Positions 30,919-38,507 of a stretch of DNA of 64,000 bases are shown in pieces (the first letter of the stretch is position 1; every line of letters starts with the position of its first letter). Under the pieces are notes generated by a model. That model was given only the letters and a program-made list of their open reading frames with translations. It was not told the origin of the DNA and did no database searches. This DNA is from Clostridiales bacterium (lineage in GTDB: Bacteria; Bacillota; Clostridia; Lachnospirales; Lachnospiraceae): positions 248,001-312,000 of the forward strand of contig JAJQIK010000081.1 in NCBI GenBank assembly GCA_021199255.1, in the 5' to 3' direction. The translations under genes and the position numbers were made by a program.

Positions 30919-31623
30919 ATGAATATAGCGCTGATACTGGCGGCGGGCGTAGATCCGAGGTTCCAGTTGAATGTACCGAAGCAGTTTGTCAATGTTTATA
31001 ACAGGCCGGTTATTGTGTATACCCTGGAAGCCTTTCAGAAGCACAACGAGATAGACGCTATTGCGGTGGTGTGCCTGAACGGCTGGCAGGAAATGGTGAA
31101 AGCCTATGCGAAACAATTCAATATTACGAAAATGAAGTGGGTGGTGACCGGCGGCGCAGACGGACAATCCTCCGCCAGAATAGGCGTTAACGCGCTGAAA
31201 GAGGAATGTGGGCTGGGAGATATTATCGTGCTGCATGACGCGATCAGGCCTCTGGTATCGGAAGAAATCATAACCGACAGCATAAGAGTCTGCCGTAAGT
31301 ACGGCAATGGGATAGCTGCTATCAGAACCATGGATAATATTATGCGGACAGAGGACGGCAGAACCGGGCGGGAAAGTATTTCGCGCGACCATATCGTGCG
31401 TATCCAGACACCGCAGGCGTATCGGATCGATAAGCTCATGGAACTGCATGATAAAGCGGTGGAGGCGGGTATCAAAGGCGGTATGGATACCTCAGTGGTT
31501 GCGTCCAGGTTGGGAGAAAGCATTTATTTTTCCCAAGGGTCAGAATTGAATCTTAAAATTAACACGGTAGAAGATGTGGAAATGTTTAAGGCCTTATATA
31601 ATATGAGACAGATTGGAGATTAG
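30919..31623 (+). CDS. IspD/TarI-type cytidylyltransferase, copy 1 (altered Gly loop)
   Basis: 234 residues, ATG 30919 after GAGG. A nucleotidyltransferase of the IspD/TarI family, which uses CTP to make CDP-polyol phosphates. The nucleotide loop reads LAAGVDPRFQLNVPKQF; the Arg and Lys corresponding to IspD R20 and K27 remain, but the usual GxG/SGT glycines are replaced by V-D-P. HDAIRPLVS and IQTPQAY are intact. It is about half identical by eye to the next gene, a tandem duplicate. Context with a CDP-glycerol-transferase-like gene favours a CDP-activated polyol for glycan modification over isoprenoid synthesis. Confidence 0.82.
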   Translation: MNIALILAAGVDPRFQLNVPKQFVNVYNRPVIVYTLEAFQKHNEIDAIAVVCLNGWQEMVKAYAKQFNITKMKWVVTGGADGQSSARIGVNALKEECGLGDIIVLHDAIRPLVSEEIITDSIRVCRKYGNGIAAIRTMDNIMRTEDGRTGRESISRDHIVRIQTPQAYRIDKLMELHDKAVEAGIKGGMDTSVVASRLGESIYFSQGSELNLKINTVEDVEMFKALYNMRQIGD

Positions 31624-31624
31624 T

Positions 31625-32335
31625 ATGAATGTGGCGTTATTGCTTGCGGGAGGGAGCGGCACCAGAACGGAACAGGATGTGCCCAAGCAGTTTTTTAACG
31701 TATATGAGAAACCTATTATTATCTATACGATGGAGACATTTCAGAAACATCCGGATATTGATCAGATCATCGTTTCCTGTCTGGATGGCTGGCATGAGAT
31801 TCTGCGCGCCTATGCCAGGGAGGCTGGCATTACCAAGCTGCGCCGGGTTGTAAGCGGCGGAGAGAATGGGCAGGCTTCCGCCAGAAAAGCGTTGGAGGCA
31901 CTGAAGGGGGTATGCAAAGAGGAGGATATCGTGGTCATTCATGACGCAATCAGACCCATGGTGTCCACAGAAATTATTTCCGACTGTATCGCTAAATGCA
32001 GGCAGTTTGGTTCCGGCCTGGCGGCAATGCGCTGCCAGGAAACCATTGTTGAGTCTAAAGATGCTGTCAGCGGCCATAAAGGAATCAGCCGCAACGATAT
32101 TATGCGGGTACAGACCCCTCAGGCATATCGCTATGGCAGGGCAATGTGGGCTCATGAAGAGGGCGTCCGGCGGGGCATCACCAATGCGGTGTATACCAAT
32201 ACGCTTATGCTGGATTTGGGAGAAACCTTATACTTTTCAAAGGGTTCTGAAAAAAATCTGAAAATTACTACGATGGATGATGTGGAGATTTTTAAAGCCC
32301 TGTATAAAATGGAACGGGAGGATTGGGTGAAGTGA
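31625..32335 (+). CDS. IspD/TarI-type cytidylyltransferase, copy 2
   Basis: 236 residues; ATG 31625 follows TTGGAGATTAG, one base after the stop of copy 1, so translation is probably coupled. The canonical loop LLAGGSGTRTEQDVPKQF, HDAIRPMVS and VQTPQAYRY are present. TarI makes CDP-ribitol and IspD makes CDP-methylerythritol; sequence alone cannot choose, but the neighbourhood points to a TarI-like sugar-alcohol substrate. Confidence 0.85.
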   Translation: MNVALLLAGGSGTRTEQDVPKQFFNVYEKPIIIYTMETFQKHPDIDQIIVSCLDGWHEILRAYAREAGITKLRRVVSGGENGQASARKALEALKGVCKEEDIVVIHDAIRPMVSTEIISDCIAKCRQFGSGLAAMRCQETIVESKDAVSGHKGISRNDIMRVQTPQAYRYGRAMWAHEEGVRRGITNAVYTNTLMLDLGETLYFSKGSEKNLKITTMDDVEIFKALYKMEREDWVK

Positions 32336-32428
32336 AAGGGGAAACTAAATTCTGTTTTCAGCAAGGTAAATAGAAGTAGAATTTAGAATTACCTTCAAGT
32401 TTTGATAGTCATGATGCGCGGATAGATA

Positions 32429-32455
32429 TAAACATTTTCCCCAAACAGCCGATAT
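32429..32455 (+). promoter_or_regulatory. Sigma-D (FliA/sigma-28 type) promoter 2
   Basis: TAAA (32429-32432), a 15-base spacer and GCCGATAT (32448-32455) are again an exact match. The spacer is close to that of promoter 1, both containing CCCAAAC. Confidence 0.82.
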
Positions 32456-32471
32456 ATATATCATAGTGAAA

Positions 32472-32512
32472 AAGATAAGCAAGGATTGCTGTAAAGTTGC
32501 ATGGAAGCAGAG
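32472..32512 (+). repeat. Conserved 41-nt leader element, copy 2
   Basis: Nearly identical to 30801-30841, including GATAAGCAAGGATTGCTG and TTGCATGGAAGCAGAG, at the same distance from a sigma-D promoter. A weaker relative (ATGCTGTAAAAGCATGGAAG) occurs at about 47148-47167. Confidence 0.7.
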
Positions 32513-32528
32513 ATATTGTTACGATTGG

Positions 32529-32565
32529 AACCTGTTATTGCAGCGATTGCGGTAACAGGTTTTTT
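32529..32565 (+). terminator. Leader terminator-like hairpin 2
   Basis: Arms AACCTGTTA (32529-32537) and TAACAGGTT (32553-32561) with a T-run at 32560-32565. It sits between sigma-D promoter 2 and the next gene, as in leader 1, though the hairpin sequence is different. It also lies inside the upstream frame extension of the next gene, which argues that the extension is not translated. Confidence 0.7.
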
Positions 32566-32583
32566 ATATGCGAAGGGCAGTCC

Positions 32584-35076
32584 GTGGCGGCAGAAAGGGA
32601 ATATTCGTCTATGCGCAAGGTGCAGAAGGAACAACTGTTAGAGATATGTACAAGCCTGCATACGCTTCATCAGAAGAGCCAGAACCGGCTGGAACGGAAA
32701 GACTATCAGACTGTCCAGACCGCACTGGCGGACTGTCAGGAGGCCGCTATCCAAATGGGGGAAGCCATCGAACAGATCGAAGGGGAGGGCACACAGGCTG
32801 TCGCCTGCCTGGAGGAGTACTGCGAAAGGGTTTATCAGGCGTGCATGGGCCTGGAAATGATTCCTCCGAAGAAATTTTATAAAAATCTCAATGAAATACT
32901 GTTGAAAGCCGAAAATGCAATCAAGCATATGCCTGTGCGCAAAGAGGTAGTATTTTTTCCTTATAAAGCCAGTATGTGGGATTCTCTGGAAAGCGTATAT
33001 CTGGCTGCCAGAGAAGATGAAAGCTGCGACGCCTACTGTGTGCCGATTCCCTATTATGAGCGCAGGGCGGACGGGAGCCTTGGCCAGATGCATTATGAGG
33101 GAGATGAGTACCCGAAGAATATCGAAATAACAGATTATAGAACTTATAATCTGGAACAAAGACATCCTGATATCATCTATATCCATAACCCATATGACGA
33201 ATGGAACCATGTGACCTGCGTGGCGGAGCGGTATTTTGCGAAAAATCTGCGGAACCATACGGAGGAACTCGTATATATACCTTATTTTGTGTTGGGGGAG
33301 ATAGAACCGGACGACCAGAACGCGATAGAAGGAATGAAGCATTTCTGCTTTACACCGGGGGTAATCTATTCTCATAAGGTAATCGTGCAGTCTGAAAAGA
33401 TGCGGCAGATTTATATTAATGAATACATTAAAGCCGCCAGGGAAAACGGGCTGTCGGGGGAACATACCGACCGGAAATATCTGGAAAAGAAAATCCTGGG
33501 GCTTGGTTCGCCTAAGTTTGATAAGGTGTTAAATACGAAGAAGGAGGAGCTGGAAATCCCGGCGGAATGGTTAAGGATCATCGAGAAGCCCGACGGGAGC
33601 CGGAAGAAAATCATCTTCTATAACACCAGTATTAACGGTCTGCTGCGCCATAATGAAAAGATGCTGGAGAAAATGCAGGACGTATTCCGCGTCTTCTATG
33701 AAAACAGAGATGAAGTCGCTTTGCTGTGGCGTCCCCATCCGTTGATCGAGAGTACGGTAAAATCCATGCGCCCGCAGCTCTGGGAGGAGTACCAGAGAAT
33801 AGTAGAGCAGTACAGGACGGCAGGCTGGGGCATCTATGACGACACCGCGGATGTGGACAGGGCTGTGGTATTAAGCGACGCGTATTATGGGGATCCAAGC
33901 AGCGTGGTGGATTTGTACCGGAAGACGGGGAAACCGATGATGATGCAGGATGTGGCTACATTGTCAAAAGATGGATATTTATTGCCAATAAGCAATGGCG
34001 TGCTTTATGATGAACATCTTTGGTTTGTTGGTTTGAATGACAATGGAATTTATTGTATGGATATCAATACCTTTGAAGCAGAGTTAGTTTGCAGGATTCC
34101 ATGGGAAGATGCATCCTGTAAAAAGGCTCAGTATGGAAAAATAGTACAGTTCAAAAATAAAATTCTTCTTGTACCGTGGCTGGCAACTCGAATTGCAATA
34201 TTTGATATGCAGGAAAAGGAGTTAAGATATATTAAATATAATATTGAAAAATGTGGATCAGGAAGCTGTTTTTATGATGGAATTGTGAAAGATAATAAGG
34301 TCTTCTTGGTGCCATCTTCAAGTGAAAGAATTATATGTATTAATATGGACAGCGAAAAAGTAGAATATGTCAGCGCATCGTTAGTGAAAACCTTTAATGT
34401 GGAGAAAGGAAAAAGAGCGTTTGCGTTTGGCGGAATCGCATCTACGCAAAAACATATTTTGTTTACTACGTTACTTGGCAATTCGCTCATTAAATATGAT
34501 ATGGAGTCGAACGATATAACATCACTGCTTATAGAAATGGTCGGCGATGGGGGAAGTGGTATTTTAAACAATAATGGTGGATTTTGGATTGTCCCTAGAG
34601 AAAAGAAAGAAATATTTTATTATAATTCAGAAACATTACAAATGCATTTGTTGAAAGATTTTCCAAAGGATTATGTAGGTGAATCTGTATGGAATTTTCA
34701 ACAAGGAATTGTGTTTGAGGAAGATTTGATTTTGTTACCAAGAGAATCAAATATGTGTCTGAGAGCAAGCATGAAAAAGCGAAACATTGAGCAGATTGCA
34801 TTGGGAGAATGTCGATATAATGATGAAAATTATTGGGAAAAATATATGAAATATCCATCAGCGTTTCAGGTGGCGAGTAAGCTGATAGTTACAGATTATA
34901 AAGGAAACTGTTATGTGTTGTCGAAGTATGGAAAGGTAGACACTAAAAAGATTAAAGTGCACTATAAAGAAAATAAAGTAAAGCAGTTTGAGACGATTGA
35001 TTATGAGGAAAGCAATTATTATGATAACTTGGAATGCTTTCTTTGTAATATTTTGAAAGGAGTACTTAAAAATTGA
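32584..35076 (+). CDS. CDP-glycerol glycerophosphotransferase-like protein with C-terminal beta-propeller-like region
   Basis: About 830 residues from GTG 32584, with GAAGGG six bases before; the in-frame ATG at 32497 would overlap the leader terminator. An N-terminal helical part (about 1-110) leads to a GT-B-type domain related to TagF/TarF-like CDP-glycerol transferases. That domain shows LLWRPHPLIEST near 382 and the SDAYYGDPSSVVDLYRKTGK signature near 435. From about residue 458 the protein changes to repeated short strands (NGVLYDEHLWFVGLNDNGI, FNIDMQ-like, NNNGGFWIVPRE) resembling a propeller. At the same point (about 33960) the DNA turns sharply AT-rich. A chimera by recombination is likely. 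It may attach a phosphopolyol to a protein- or lipid-linked glycan. Confidence 0.78.
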   Translation: MAAEREYSSMRKVQKEQLLEICTSLHTLHQKSQNRLERKDYQTVQTALADCQEAAIQMGEAIEQIEGEGTQAVACLEEYCERVYQACMGLEMIPPKKFYKNLNEILLKAENAIKHMPVRKEVVFFPYKASMWDSLESVYLAAREDESCDAYCVPIPYYERRADGSLGQMHYEGDEYPKNIEITDYRTYNLEQRHPDIIYIHNPYDEWNHVTCVAERYFAKNLRNHTEELVYIPYFVLGEIEPDDQNAIEGMKHFCFTPGVIYSHKVIVQSEKMRQIYINEYIKAARENGLSGEHTDRKYLEKKILGLGSPKFDKVLNTKKEELEIPAEWLRIIEKPDGSRKKIIFYNTSINGLLRHNEKMLEKMQDVFRVFYENRDEVALLWRPHPLIESTVKSMRPQLWEEYQRIVEQYRTAGWGIYDDTADVDRAVVLSDAYYGDPSSVVDLYRKTGKPMMMQDVATLSKDGYLLPISNGVLYDEHLWFVGLNDNGIYCMDINTFEAELVCRIPWEDASCKKAQYGKIVQFKNKILLVPWLATRIAIFDMQEKELRYIKYNIEKCGSGSCFYDGIVKDNKVFLVPSSSERIICINMDSEKVEYVSASLVKTFNVEKGKRAFAFGGIASTQKHILFTTLLGNSLIKYDMESNDITSLLIEMVGDGGSGILNNNGGFWIVPREKKEIFYYNSETLQMHLLKDFPKDYVGESVWNFQQGIVFEEDLILLPRESNMCLRASMKKRNIEQIALGECRYNDENYWEKYMKYPSAFQVASKLIVTDYKGNCYVLSKYGKVDTKKIKVHYKENKVKQFETIDYEESNYYDNLECFLCNILKGVLKN

Positions 35077-35671
35077 GATTTTATTCTTATGCGTAGGAGT
35101 ATGAAGATTAATTTTATTTATTCTTTTAAGAGATGTGGGGGGGGTAAACGCTCCCACTTATCTCAGCGTGACAAGAGCCTTTTATGAAAGGGGAGGGGAA
35201 TTTGGTTTGCGATGGGACGGGGTCGACCTTTTTGGAAGAAGTTGCAAGTGATAGAAAACTTGATAAGAGACCTAAACATATAGAAAAATATTGACATTGA
35301 CACAGATATGGGAGCAGTATTGTAAACCATACCAATAGGTTCATTTTTGTAAAATAGATGTAGAAGGCTTTGAAAAGGAAATATTAATGGGATGCGATTT
35401 CAATATAGTTAGACCGTGGATATTTGTGGTTGAGGTGACGAAAACTGGGACATCAATTCTTTCTCATGAAGGATGGGAAACTATCTTGATAGATCATGGA
35501 TATATATTGGGATATAACAAAGGAATTGATCGTTATTATGTAGATCCTAGGAGAGAGTATTTGCTGGATTATTTTGAAAATACAGATAAATTTATAACAG
35601 AAAATGAAATTGTTCGCATGTCAATGATAAAAGGATGGACACAAATATGGGAAATGCAAAACAAAAAATAA
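35073..35671 (+). pseudogene. FkbM-family methyltransferase, broken
   Basis: Pieces of an FkbM protein lie in order but in different frames. RFYSYA then a TAG where Gln is expected then EYED; a frameshift; LILFILLRDVGG-like, then PTYLSVTRAFYERG; a jump with missing sequence to VCDGTGSTFLEEVASDR; and another break to LTQIWEQYCKPYQ, a TAG, and KIDVEGFEKEILMGCD. The last open part, 35387-35671, encodes only the C-terminal 94 residues. A G8 run lies at 35137-35144. The start would be TTG 35073, overlapping the previous stop. Several independent lesions make reversible phase variation unlikely as a full explanation. Confidence 0.8.
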
Positions 35672-36651
35672 TTGTTTGGGGAATAGGACATAATTATTTG
35701 CAAAATAAGAAACAGATAGAGAACCAGTTTGAAATTATTGGATATACAGATAATAAGTTTGAAAATCAGGATATTTTAGGTGAAAAAGAAATCCGACCAA
35801 AGGATATTTATTTATATTCATATGACATAATATTGGTGACATCTTATAAATACTTTGATTCTATTAGATTACAATTATATAAATATGGATTAGATATGGC
35901 CAGAGTAAAAAACCTGGACATATTAGAAAGAGAATGTAATGAAGAATTGAAACAAGTTGTATGTGATATAGAGGAGTACGAAAGACTTAATTTGAACCCT
36001 TCTTTTTCGATCAATTTAAATGACTTGAAATTGATGACAAGCGATAAAAAGATGGCAGCGGGAGTACCTGCCGCTCATTATTTTGCTCAGGATATTTGGG
36101 GGGGAGCAAAAATATATAGAAATAATCCAATAAAACATTATGATATAGGATCAAGGTTAGACGGGTTTATAGCCCATTTATTGGTTTTCAGAGAAGTTAA
36201 CTATATAGATATACGTCCGTTGCCTTTTAAAATTCCAAGATTACATTTTATACAGGGTGACGCAACAAATCTAGAGGGATTTGAAAATAATTCTATAGAA
36301 TCGCTATCATCATTTCATGCGATTGAACATTTTGGCTTGGGAAGATATGGGGATGAAGTTGATCCGGATGCGTATTTAAAGGTTATTAGTAACATACAGC
36401 GTGTAATAAAGCCGGGCGGGCATGCTTATATTGGAGTCCCGATTGGTCCAAAAGATAAATTGGTTTTTAACGCGCATAGAATTTTTGCAATTCGAACAAT
36501 ACTTGAATTGTTTGATGAAATGAAATTGCAGGATATAGCAGTTGTAAAATCGACCAGTGCGTATGCAGAGAAAATTGTAGAAGAGCAATACCACTTGGTG
36601 GAGGATTACAGTTGTGGATTGTTTGAATTTATAAAAAATAGTAAGTACTAA
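35647..36651 (+). CDS. Rossmann-like module fused to DUF268-type methyltransferase-like domain
   Basis: About 334 residues. ATG 35647 is chosen as the methionine just before the conserved core; ATG 35635 is possible but lies directly on the AAGG. Residues about 5-95 form the island's recurring small Rossmann-like module (KIIVWGIGHNY, DIILVTSYKYF). The C-terminal domain (about 120-330) resembles DUF268/SAM methyltransferases: YDIGSRLDGFIAHLL, FIQGDATNLEGF, LSSFHAIEHFGLGRYGDEVD and VIKPGGHAYIGVPIG. It probably modifies a sugar nucleotide or glycan. A G7 run occurs at 36098-36104. AT-rich. Confidence 0.72.
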   Translation: MGNAKQKIIVWGIGHNYLQNKKQIENQFEIIGYTDNKFENQDILGEKEIRPKDIYLYSYDIILVTSYKYFDSIRLQLYKYGLDMARVKNLDILERECNEELKQVVCDIEEYERLNLNPSFSINLNDLKLMTSDKKMAAGVPAAHYFAQDIWGGAKIYRNNPIKHYDIGSRLDGFIAHLLVFREVNYIDIRPLPFKIPRLHFIQGDATNLEGFENNSIESLSSFHAIEHFGLGRYGDEVDPDAYLKVISNIQRVIKPGGHAYIGVPIGPKDKLVFNAHRIFAIRTILELFDEMKLQDIAVVKSTSAYAEKIVEEQYHLVEDYSCGLFEFIKNSKY

Positions 36652-36685
36652 AGTATATGGGTATTATATGGGAGGAAACAGGAGT

Positions 36686-37633
36686 ATGAAGGTTCTTGTG
36701 TATGGATTGGGGAGAGAATTTTCACTTTTGAGAGAAGTGATAGAATCTAGTTATGAAGTGATTGCTTATAGTGATATACGTAAAATAAATATTGAAGGAT
36801 ATATTGCGCCCACACAAATTCCCAATATAGATTTTGATGCTATATTTGTTACAAGTGAACGATTTTATAATGAAATTAAAGCATATTTGGAGAAAATACT
36901 GGGGGATAGATTTCTTTGCCTATCAAAAAAGGATTTAATAGGAGTATGTGATAATGTTGTGGCAAGAGATTCTTGGGTTATCTCCAAGCTTTTGGAAATT
37001 GATGAGGGGAAAGTTTTACTGGATGCTGGAGCAGGCGAGGCAAAATATTCTAAATACTGTTCTCATTTAAAATATATAGCGCAGGATTTTGGTGAATATA
37101 AGCCACAACAGTCTGTAGTAGGTTTGCAGTCAGAAAAATGGGTATATCCGAAGAATTATATAAAATGTGACATTGTTGATATGCCGTTGGATAAAGCAAG
37201 TGTGGATGTGGTTTTGTGTACGGAAGTATTTGAACATATTGCGAATCCGGTTATGGCGTTAAAAGAATTTTCTAGAATTATAAAGGTGGGCGGTCAAATG
37301 ATTCTTACCGCACCTTTTGCAAGTTTGGTGCATATGGCACCGCATTATTATAGCAGTGGGTTTAGTAGATATTGGTATGAAAAAAATCTGAATGAGGTTG
37401 GATTTAAGATAGTAGAGATACGACCTTATGGAAATTATTTTTCGTGGCTTGGACAAGAAATAAATAGGTTGCCGAGCATGGCGGAACGGTATTTGGATCA
37501 AGAGATGAGCGACGATGAGCAAAAGACAATTTATAAAACGCTTAACTTATTGAGAAAGTTGGAATTGCAAGAAAATCAATCAGATGAAATATTGTGTTAC
37601 GGATATATGGTAGTTGCGAAAAAAGAAGAGTAA
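36686..37633 (+). CDS. Rossmann-like module fused to SAM methyltransferase
   Basis: About 315 residues from ATG 36686 (AGGAG just upstream). N-terminal module (about 1-85): MKVLVYGLGREFSLLREVIE and DAIFVTSERFYNEI. C-terminal Methyltransf_11-type domain (about 110-250): VLLDAGAGEAKYSKY as the SAM loop, then DIVDMPLDKASVDVVLCTEV, FEHIANP and IIKVGGQMILTAPF. It has the same architecture as the preceding gene but a different methyltransferase class. The substrate is unknown, probably a glycan sugar. Confidence 0.78.
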   Translation: MKVLVYGLGREFSLLREVIESSYEVIAYSDIRKINIEGYIAPTQIPNIDFDAIFVTSERFYNEIKAYLEKILGDRFLCLSKKDLIGVCDNVVARDSWVISKLLEIDEGKVLLDAGAGEAKYSKYCSHLKYIAQDFGEYKPQQSVVGLQSEKWVYPKNYIKCDIVDMPLDKASVDVVLCTEVFEHIANPVMALKEFSRIIKVGGQMILTAPFASLVHMAPHYYSSGFSRYWYEKNLNEVGFKIVEIRPYGNYFSWLGQEINRLPSMAERYLDQEMSDDEQKTIYKTLNLLRKLELQENQSDEILCYGYMVVAKKEE

Positions 37634-37646
37634 GGGAAAATTATTT

Positions 37647-38507
37647 ATGGTAATCATAAAAACCTGTGGTGGATTGGGAAATCAACTGTTTCAATACGCT
37701 GCGGCACTTGAAATTGCAGAAACCTGTCACGATGCAGTCAAATTTGACTTAGAGTTTCAAAAAAAGGATAAAAGAAAATTTGAGTTGAGAAAATTAGGGA
37801 TAAAAGAAAAAATACTATCAGATAAAGAGAAAAAGAGAAAAAAATACATAATACAAAATTTATTGCTGTTAGTTTACAAGCAATATGTGGCATATAGTAT
37901 ATGGGATAATCAAGCCGTGCGATATATATTTGCAAGGTTTGGAGTATTTTTTTGTACTACATATAATCCGGATATACCAAGGATACTCTTCCAGTGTAAA
38001 CATATTTTATTAGCAGGCTCTTTTTCAAATGAAAAATTTTTCTCTAATGTAATTGGTCAAATGCGTAATATAATGAAAACTTATATTGAAAAGAATAAAC
38101 TTGAAATAGAAACTCCAAGTGTCTGCGTACATATCCGTAGAGGGGATTACGTAGGGAACAGACCATATGAAGTATGCACAGAAAATTATTACTATCAGGC
38201 AATGCGTATGATTGAGGATAAGGTGGGGAAAATAGGGTTTCTAATTTTTTCGGATGATATAGACTATGTACGCCATCAGATGAGGTTTGAACAAACGGTT
38301 ACTTTTTGTGAAGAAAAAAGTACATGTAAATCGTTAGGTTATATGGTTCAATGCAGTCATTATGTAATTTCTAACAGTTCATTTAGCTGGTGGGCGCAGA
38401 AGTTAAATGCTTCAGACCAAAAGCTGGTTTATGCACCTAGGCGTTGGTATAACTCAGATAATAATTGTGATTTATATGATAATAGTTGGATTAAAATAGA
38501 GGTGTGA
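37647..38507 (+). CDS. GT11 alpha-1,2-fucosyltransferase-like protein
   Basis: About 286 residues, ATG 37647. GT11 signatures: GGLGNQLFQYAAALEIA at the N-terminus, VHIRRGDYVGN (the HxRRGDY GDP-fucose motif) near 175, and SNSSFSWWAQKLN near the C-terminus. The family adds fucose from GDP-fucose to galactose or related acceptors. No GDP-fucose synthesis genes are visible in the window. It ends at a TGATG overlap with the next gene. Confidence 0.87.
   Translation: MVIIKTCGGLGNQLFQYAAALEIAETCHDAVKFDLEFQKKDKRKFELRKLGIKEKILSDKEKKRKKYIIQNLLLLVYKQYVAYSIWDNQAVRYIFARFGVFFCTTYNPDIPRILFQCKHILLAGSFSNEKFFSNVIGQMRNIMKTYIEKNKLEIETPSVCVHIRRGDYVGNRPYEVCTENYYYQAMRMIEDKVGKIGFLIFSDDIDYVRHQMRFEQTVTFCEEKSTCKSLGYMVQCSHYVISNSSFSWWAQKLNASDQKLVYAPRRWYNSDNNCDLYDNSWIKIEV

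Noticed and set aside
30651-30992. Extended N-terminus of the HExxH protein
   Set aside because: It crosses the divergent sigma-D promoter region and a terminator hairpin, with no conserved motif.
32497-32583. Longer start of the CDP-glycerol-transferase-like gene
   Set aside because: It would translate through the leader terminator; GTG 32584 has a well-spaced GAAGGG.
35137-35144. Phase variation as the explanation for the FkbM lesions
   Set aside because: Two in-frame TAG codons and missing segments cannot be restored by slippage of the G run.
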